From Candidatus Poribacteria bacterium (GTDB lineage Bacteria; Poribacteria; WGA-4E; WGA-3G), in contig JAPPMR010000923.1 of the NCBI GenBank assembly GCA_028818995.1, forward strand, positions 1 to 9,326: a DNA stretch of 9,326 bases, read 5' to 3'. A program made the translations under genes and the position numbers. How positions within the stretch are numbered: the stretch's first letter is position 1; each line of letters opens with the position of its first letter. The notes beneath the pieces were generated by a model, which made no database searches, was not told where the DNA came from, and saw only the letters and a list, made by a program, of their open reading frames with translations. Positions 5,975-9,326 of this stretch are shown here, one piece after another.

Positions 5975-6589
5975 TCAAGTATCTGGTGCGTTCGCGTTGA
6001 CAGTCGGCATATCAACTGTAGCGGTTGATTCGGATTCATCTTCTTTCTTTGGCAGATTCTTAATTGCACCAAACATATCTGGATGGAGATTTATAACATA
6101 TCTGAGATCAATTATCTCGTTTTGTCCGGGTGGGTCGATTACCTCAAACACATGAGGTTCAATTTCTTTTACTTTGACAATTTCGCGTATCTCTTCTTGT
6201 CCGGATAGTGTGATTTTCTCCATAACACCGGGTTCTATTTCACTAACATATAGAATTTCGTTTGTCTTGTTTTGCTCATGTGAGTTGGCTTGCGGCCTTG
6301 AAGTGTTGCTGTCTTGCTTGGCTTGTGCCATGCGAACGCTGCTGTCGTATCCTTTATGCGTGATATTCCAGCGCCGCATCAGCGGATTTACGATAGCAGT
6401 AAGTTGCTTGAGGAGATTAAGTTTTTCAACATACGTGGGACTCCCCTCATATTCAGGTTCTTGCATGAGGATGATGAATTCATCCAACATTATGTCATAT
6501 AGGTTGAGGAGGCGATTGATAGTGCGCTTGTTATCTTCTTCGGCGCGCGTATCAAGTTCTGATATGTTAGGTTTTTCTTTTTCTTTCAT
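5975..6589 (-). CDS. Hypothetical acidic protein with 25-residue internal repeats
   Basis: Not recognised. 204 residues, with no signal peptide or membrane segment. Residues 15-75 look helical (NRLLNLYDIMLDEF, YVEKLNLLKQLTAIVNPLMRRW). Residues 85-110 are a polar, Gln/Asn/Ser-rich linker. Residues 112-176 hold tandem copies of a unit: SEIEPGVMEKITLSGQEEI, then KEIEPHVFEVIDPPGQNEI, then a partial NLHPDMFGAI. The Pro residues at 120, 145 and 170 give an exact period of 25. The last 25 residues are acidic and low-complexity. The helical N-terminus could suggest DNA binding or a phage-type accessory role, but that is a guess. Upstream is only a poor AGGG one base before the ATG. No promoter is obvious, and it stands alone between repeat-rich gaps. 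Confidence 0.65.
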   Translation of the reverse strand: MKEKEKPNISELDTRAEEDNKRTINRLLNLYDIMLDEFIILMQEPEYEGSPTYVEKLNLLKQLTAIVNPLMRRWNITHKGYDSSVRMAQAKQDSNTSRPQANSHEQNKTNEILYVSEIEPGVMEKITLSGQEEIREIVKVKEIEPHVFEVIDPPGQNEIIDLRYVINLHPDMFGAIKNLPKKEDESESTATVDMPTVNANAPDT

Positions 6590-6808
6590 ACCCTATATTC
6601 TATCTGATAATGGGGCAGATTTTGTAAGTAATCAGTGATTAGAACAATAGATATCCAATAAATATCCAATAGGTTTGCAAAAAAGGTGGGTTTGAAAGAA
6701 AATCGGGGTTGGAAAGCCAGATATTGTGAGATTTAATCAGAAAAATCGGGGTTTAAACCCGCCAAATGCCAAAATCGCATTGGCGTTGATTCACTCCAAC
6801 AAGAAGAA
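6590..6808. other. Non-coding gap with short repeats and palindromes
   Basis: No convincing gene. Visible structure: ATATCCAATA twice (6651-6660, 6662-6671); AAAATCGGGGTT twice (6699-6710, 6742-6753); the perfect palindrome GGGTTTAAACCC (6749-6760); and an imperfect hairpin CGCCAAATGC (6760-6769) with GCATTGGCG (6777-6785), one bulged base. This looks like accumulated repeat debris. Confidence 0.55.
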
Positions 6809-6875
6809 ATATCCTTAAGTTGACACCTAATGAGTTCTTGGCAAAATTAAACTATAGGTGTCAATTTAAGAATAT
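6809..6875. repeat. 67-bp inverted repeat (21-bp arms), MITE-like or stem-loop
   Basis: Arms 6809-6829 and 6855-6875 are complementary at 19 of 21 positions around a 25-nt centre. The core is TTGACACCTA/TAGGTGTCAA. It is too small for a gene. It could be a miniature inverted-repeat element, a relic of transposon ends, or a strong hairpin. No target-site duplication was recognised at the edges. Confidence 0.6.
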
Positions 6876-6910
6876 GAATCGGTTTTTTAGAAGTTAAGTG
6901 TTGTGTTGTT

Positions 6911-6965
6911 TGAGCCAAGATTCACAGGATTTCCAGGATTGTGCGTCTCTGCACAAATTAGGAGG
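6911..6965 (+). repeat. Flanking hairpin repeat, copy L (left of the Rpn gene)
   Basis: It starts TGAGCCAAGATTCACAGGAT and contains TTGTGC (6939-6944), GTCTCT, GCACAA (6951-6956). It matches copy R at 8210-8260 in the same orientation: TGA-CCA, TTCACAG, AGGATTGTG, a hairpin, CACAA, TTA-GGA. The two copies bracket the Rpn gene. Confidence 0.65.
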
Positions 6966-6989
6966 GAACACCTATTCCCGGCGTGGTCT

Positions 6990-7009
6990 CGATTGGCAAT
7001 CGCTCCTAC
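6990..7009. repeat. REP-like repeat, copy 3, carrying the rpn stop codon
   Basis: CGATT (6990-6994), GGC, AATCG (6998-7002), then CTCCTACC, as in copies 1 and 2. Stem and loop sequence differ but the hairpin is kept. The CTA of CTCCTACC (7006-7008) is the TAG stop of the minus-strand Rpn gene. Confidence 0.6.
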
Positions 7010-8136
7010 CGCTGCGTTTCTAAGTCAACATCGTCAAGGGTTGCAGCATTGTACACCTGTTCAAAGAGTGTGTCAAGGCGTGAAAGGTCATTGATCTCAG
7101 TAATCTGCTTGATGACAACAGCGTCTGAAACATCGGGGAACTGTAAACGCAGTAATGTGAGGATAGAATCCTGTTTTGCCCGGATCTCACCTTCAACTTT
7201 TCCTTCAACTTTTCCCTGTTCAATGCCTTCAACTTTTCCCTGTTCAATGCCTTCAACTTTTCCCTGTTCAATAAGCACTTCTGCACTTGTCAAGACCATG
7301 TTTCTAACCTCCTCGTTGTGTGTGTATGTGTTCACCAATTCTAATAAATCGTGGCGTTCATTTTCGGGTCGTCTAAAAAATATAAGATGACACAAATAGA
7401 GTATCGCATTGCGATATTGTGCTGCATCTATCGGTTCTAACTGCTGAATATGTGATAGTGCTCTCTGTAGTGCGTCGAGCATCACATTTTTATCAGCGTG
7501 TTCCTGTTGTAGCACGGTAAGCAACCATCCGAGCGGATGATCTGTTTTTGTCAAATCTGCTGTATCGGTATCCTTGACACCGAGAAAAAGCGTCTCAAAT
7601 GATGGGACAAACCTTTCCAATATAGTTGGCATTTCCATAGATGTCGTCAGCGATAGTGGTGTGTGCCACTTTTGCGATCCCGTGTAATACACGATGGGCA
7701 GGATAGGACGCAACCACCATTCGCTTCTCGGCACTTTTGCGGATTCTAAATCGCGCCGCTGTTCGTCCCATATCTGACACATATAGAACAGCAACCGAAA
7801 TGCCATCAACGGGTCAACTGTGGATTGATGTTCAAGCAGGATATAGATCAGCAACTCCTCTGTGTCTTCTCCCGTTTTGAACGGCACACTGAACACTATG
7901 TCGGATTCCAACTCTCGCAGTGTCCCAGTAATAAAACTCCTATTCAACTCTACAAGTTTCTCAAAATCAAGGTAGTCAACAAGTTCGCTTGCGACGATCT
8001 CCACTAAACCGCGCACATTCTCTTTCTCTTTGAATAACCACCGAGCATTCCTGTCGGCAAAGTGCGAAATAGGATGCTTGAAAAGATCCCGTATCTCTTG
8101 CGTCAATGTATCCTGTGTGTCTGCTTCTCTCGGCAT
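7006..8136 (-). CDS. Rpn-family recombination-promoting nuclease/putative transposase
   Basis: 376 residues from the chosen start. It opens with HPISHFADRNARWLF, the usual Rpn N-terminus. The PD-(D/E)XK core follows: Asp79 in LRELESDIVFSV and E102-x-Q104 in YILLEHQSTVDP, then PILPIVYYTG (144-153). Family members are DNA endonucleases linked to RecA-independent recombination and were formerly filed as transposases. Near the C-terminus the IEQGKVEG octapeptide repeats three times, with a further GKVEG (about 289-316), encoded by a 24-bp DNA repeat. Two ATGs lie in tandem (8134-8139). GGAGGG at 8140-8145 touches the first and is four bases from the second, so I use the second. The frame stays open to 8196 but overlaps the promoter. 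The gene ends inside a REP-like repeat and is bracketed by repeats L and R. Confidence 0.9.
   Translation of the reverse strand: MPREADTQDTLTQEIRDLFKHPISHFADRNARWLFKEKENVRGLVEIVASELVDYLDFEKLVELNRSFITGTLRELESDIVFSVPFKTGEDTEELLIYILLEHQSTVDPLMAFRLLFYMCQIWDEQRRDLESAKVPRSEWWLRPILPIVYYTGSQKWHTPLSLTTSMEMPTILERFVPSFETLFLGVKDTDTADLTKTDHPLGWLLTVLQQEHADKNVMLDALQRALSHIQQLEPIDAAQYRNAILYLCHLIFFRRPENERHDLLELVNTYTHNEEVRNMVLTSAEVLIEQGKVEGIEQGKVEGIEQGKVEGKVEGEIRAKQDSILTLLRLQFPDVSDAVVIKQITEINDLSRLDTLFEQVYNAATLDDVDLETQR
7190..7273. repeat. 24-bp tandem repeat inside the Rpn gene
   Basis: Three near-perfect 24-bp units (7202-7225, 7226-7249, 7250-7273), each starting CCTTCAACTTTTCCCTG on the plus strand, and a 12-bp partial at 7190-7201. 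It encodes IEQGKVEG. Being a multiple of three, copy number can change without a frameshift. Confidence 0.9.
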
Positions 8137-8139
8137 CAT

Positions 8140-8145
8140 CCCTCC
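8140..8145 (-). promoter_or_regulatory. Ribosome binding site of the Rpn gene
   Basis: GGAGGG on the minus strand directly before ATGATG. Its spacing favours the second ATG (8134-8136). Confidence 0.6.
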
Positions 8146-8155
8146 GAACACGTGA

Positions 8156-8196
8156 ACTATAGCGTATAGTGTAACATAATTGAAGCACCATGTCAA
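8156..8196 (-). promoter_or_regulatory. Rpn gene promoter with overlapping palindrome (candidate operator)
   Basis: Minus strand TTGACA (8191-8196, 6/6), 17-nt spacer ending TGT, TACACT (8168-8173, 4/6 with extended TGn). The start is predicted near 8161. The perfect palindrome ACTATA-CGC-TATAGT (8156-8170) overlaps the -10 box and start site, where a repressor would block transcription. Confidence 0.55.
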
Positions 8197-8209
8197 GTTG
8201 TGTTCTGCC

Positions 8210-8260
8210 TGAACCAGGCTTCACAGATTTTAGGATTGTGTGTATCCACACAATTAAGGA
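8210..8260 (+). repeat. Flanking hairpin repeat, copy R (right of the Rpn gene)
   Basis: It starts TGAACCAGGCTTCACAG and contains ATTGTGTG (8235-8242), loop TATC, CACACAAT (8247-8254), a perfect 8-bp stem. It aligns with copy L at 6911-6965 in direct orientation. The stem base that differs from L is compensated on the other arm. Confidence 0.65.
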
Positions 8261-8333
8261 TCGCCCTGAAAACTCTATAATCCGGGAATGCCTTTGTAAT
8301 GCTGCATGATTCATATTTGTGTGAAAAAAGAAA

Positions 8334-8362
8334 TTGACAAACTTAATAGTTTTTTGTAAAAT
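8334..8362 (+). promoter_or_regulatory. Promoter of the M20 peptidase gene
   Basis: TTGACA (8334-8339, 6/6), 17-nt spacer, TAAAAT (8357-8362, 5/6). The predicted start site is 8369-8370, at the A of the ATG, so the transcript would be leaderless. Confidence 0.7.
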
Positions 8363-8369
8363 TGAAACT

Positions 8370-9326
8370 ATGAATACAATAGAATTGACCAAAACACTCA
8401 TCGGATATGACACAGTAAGCCCTAAAAGCAATGTTGAGGTAATGGACTTCCTTACTGAAACGTTGGAATCTGTCGGATGCGAAGTTGAACGGGTTGAATA
8501 TAACGATCCAGCAGGCACGTTAAAAGTTAATCTGATTGGTCGTAAAGGACAGAATACAGGTGAGCGTGGACTTGCCCTTCTCGGACACATTGATACCGTA
8601 CCTGCTATCGGTTGGTCAGAAAATCCTTTTGAGGCGCGGATTGTCGGGGACAAGATGTATGGACGCGGCAGCTGCGATATGAAAGGAAGTGTCGCCTGTA
8701 TGATTGAGGTCGCGTCTCGATACGATGCCTCTGAACTCCATGCCCCGCTCTATGTGGTGATTACGGCTGATGAAGAAGTGGGTTATTTCGGTGCACGTGC
8801 TGTTGCCGAAAAATCGGAGATGTTTAAACAACATGGGTTTCCGCAATACGGAGTTGTCGGTGAACCGACCGAACTGAAGGCTGTTTATGCACATAAAGGG
8901 GCAGTTAGATTTTCTGTCACAGCACACGGGCGCGCAGCACATAGCAGCACAGGTGAAGGAGATAATGCGAACCTTAAACTTATTCCGTTTCTTTCAGAAA
9001 TGCGGGAAATACATCAGGAATTGACAACCGATACGCAATACTACAATTCTGAATTCACTCCTCCTTTTACAGACTGGAATATTACTATAAGTGATGGAGA
9101 ATGCACGGCAAATATCACTGCACCGCGAAGCGTATGTACTATTAATTACCGTCCGATGCCGGGTGATGATCCGCGGGTATGGATAGATCGGGGACGCGAT
9201 GCTGCGGAAAAATATGGATTGGAGTTTGACCTATTCATCAATGCTGGTCCTGTGCGTACTCCACCCGATGCTGACATCATCCAAGCAGCACTTGAAATTA
9301 CTGGAGACACGAAACCGCATACTGTT
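8370..9326 (+). CDS. M20-family metallopeptidase, ArgE/DapE type (3' truncated by window end)
   Basis: 319 residues are visible and the frame is open to the edge. The M20 zinc site is intact as far as it goes: GHIDTV (His73 metal ligand, Asp75), GRGSCDMKG (bridging Asp103), TADEEVG (Glu135 general base, Glu136 ligand) and GEPT (Glu165 ligand). HGRAAHSS with His191 marks the inserted dimerisation domain. The last metal-binding His should lie just past the window. The family removes acyl groups from small amino-acid compounds. HKGAVRF and GRAAHSS make acetylornithine deacetylase (ArgE, arginine synthesis) or a close relative the best guess, but DapE or another M20 amidohydrolase is possible, so no symbol is given. 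No Shine-Dalgarno precedes the ATG. It is divergent from the Rpn gene. Confidence 0.92.
   Translation, partial: MNTIELTKTLIGYDTVSPKSNVEVMDFLTETLESVGCEVERVEYNDPAGTLKVNLIGRKGQNTGERGLALLGHIDTVPAIGWSENPFEARIVGDKMYGRGSCDMKGSVACMIEVASRYDASELHAPLYVVITADEEVGYFGARAVAEKSEMFKQHGFPQYGVVGEPTELKAVYAHKGAVRFSVTAHGRAAHSSTGEGDNANLKLIPFLSEMREIHQELTTDTQYYNSEFTPPFTDWNITISDGECTANITAPRSVCTINYRPMPGDDPRVWIDRGRDAAEKYGLEFDLFINAGPVRTPPDADIIQAALEITGDTKPHTV

Noticed and set aside
6820..6849. TTGACA at 6820 as a plus-strand promoter
   Set aside because: No good -10 box at 16-18 nt, and no plus-strand gene follows. It is part of the inverted repeat 6809-6875.
8137..8196. Longer Rpn protein starting at 8196
   Set aside because: The extra 20 residues overlap the promoter and palindrome, and a strong ribosome binding site lies just before ATGATG at 8134-8139.
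7976..8942. Minus-strand open frames over the promoter region and the M20 gene
   Set aside because: They are shadows. The plus strand carries the conserved M20 catalytic motifs over the same bases, and the minus-strand products look like random translation.

Overview
Nine protein genes or gene parts are visible: seven on the minus strand and two on the plus strand, one of which runs off the right edge. The window is AT-rich bacterial chromosome with long non-coding gaps full of small palindromic repeats, exported proteins of unknown role and an Rpn-type nuclease gene. That mix, and the style of the dispersed palindromes, reminds me of uncultured Candidatus Poribacteria or a relative. This is an impression from memory, about 50% sure, and no marker gene here settles it.

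Layout. 1-279: non-coding, with a REP-like palindrome at the left edge. 280-1398 (-): quinolinate synthase NadA, preceded by a good sigma70-type promoter and a leader containing a long hairpin. 1550-2110 (+): a small exported or membrane protein of unknown function whose 3' third runs antisense into the next gene. 1959-4425 (-): three exported proteins read in the order six-bladed TolB-like propeller, CBM-like protein, CBM-like protein. The last two are close tandem paralogues. Both intergenic gaps are exactly 77 nt, and all three proteins end in the same short tail (E/D-P/A, seven residues, W-G-x-L/I-K). 4564-5583 (-): an extended SDR-type oxidoreductase whose YxxxK lysine is a cysteine. 5584-5974: non-coding, with a promoter for the SDR gene, a long hairpin and four tandem ~22-bp palindromic units. 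5975-6589 (-): an unrecognised acidic protein with internal 25-residue repeats. 6590-7005: non-coding, with several inverted repeats. 7006-8136 (-): an Rpn-family PD-(D/E)XK nuclease/transposase-like gene with an in-frame 24-bp tandem repeat, its own promoter and a candidate operator, bracketed by two direct copies of a hairpin repeat. 8370-9326 (+): the N-terminal 319 residues of an M20 metallopeptidase (ArgE/DapE type), with a promoter so close that the mRNA should be leaderless.

How they fit together. NadA (NAD biosynthesis) and the M20 hydrolase (probably amino-acid metabolism) are housekeeping genes. The propeller and two CBM-like proteins look like a co-exported set that may bind carbohydrate or another ligand at the cell surface. 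Their shared C-terminal tail is the best candidate here for an undescribed system, for example a sorting or anchoring signal. The Rpn gene and the palindromic repeats are the mobile or accessory layer. No tRNA, rRNA, CRISPR array or complete insertion sequence was seen.
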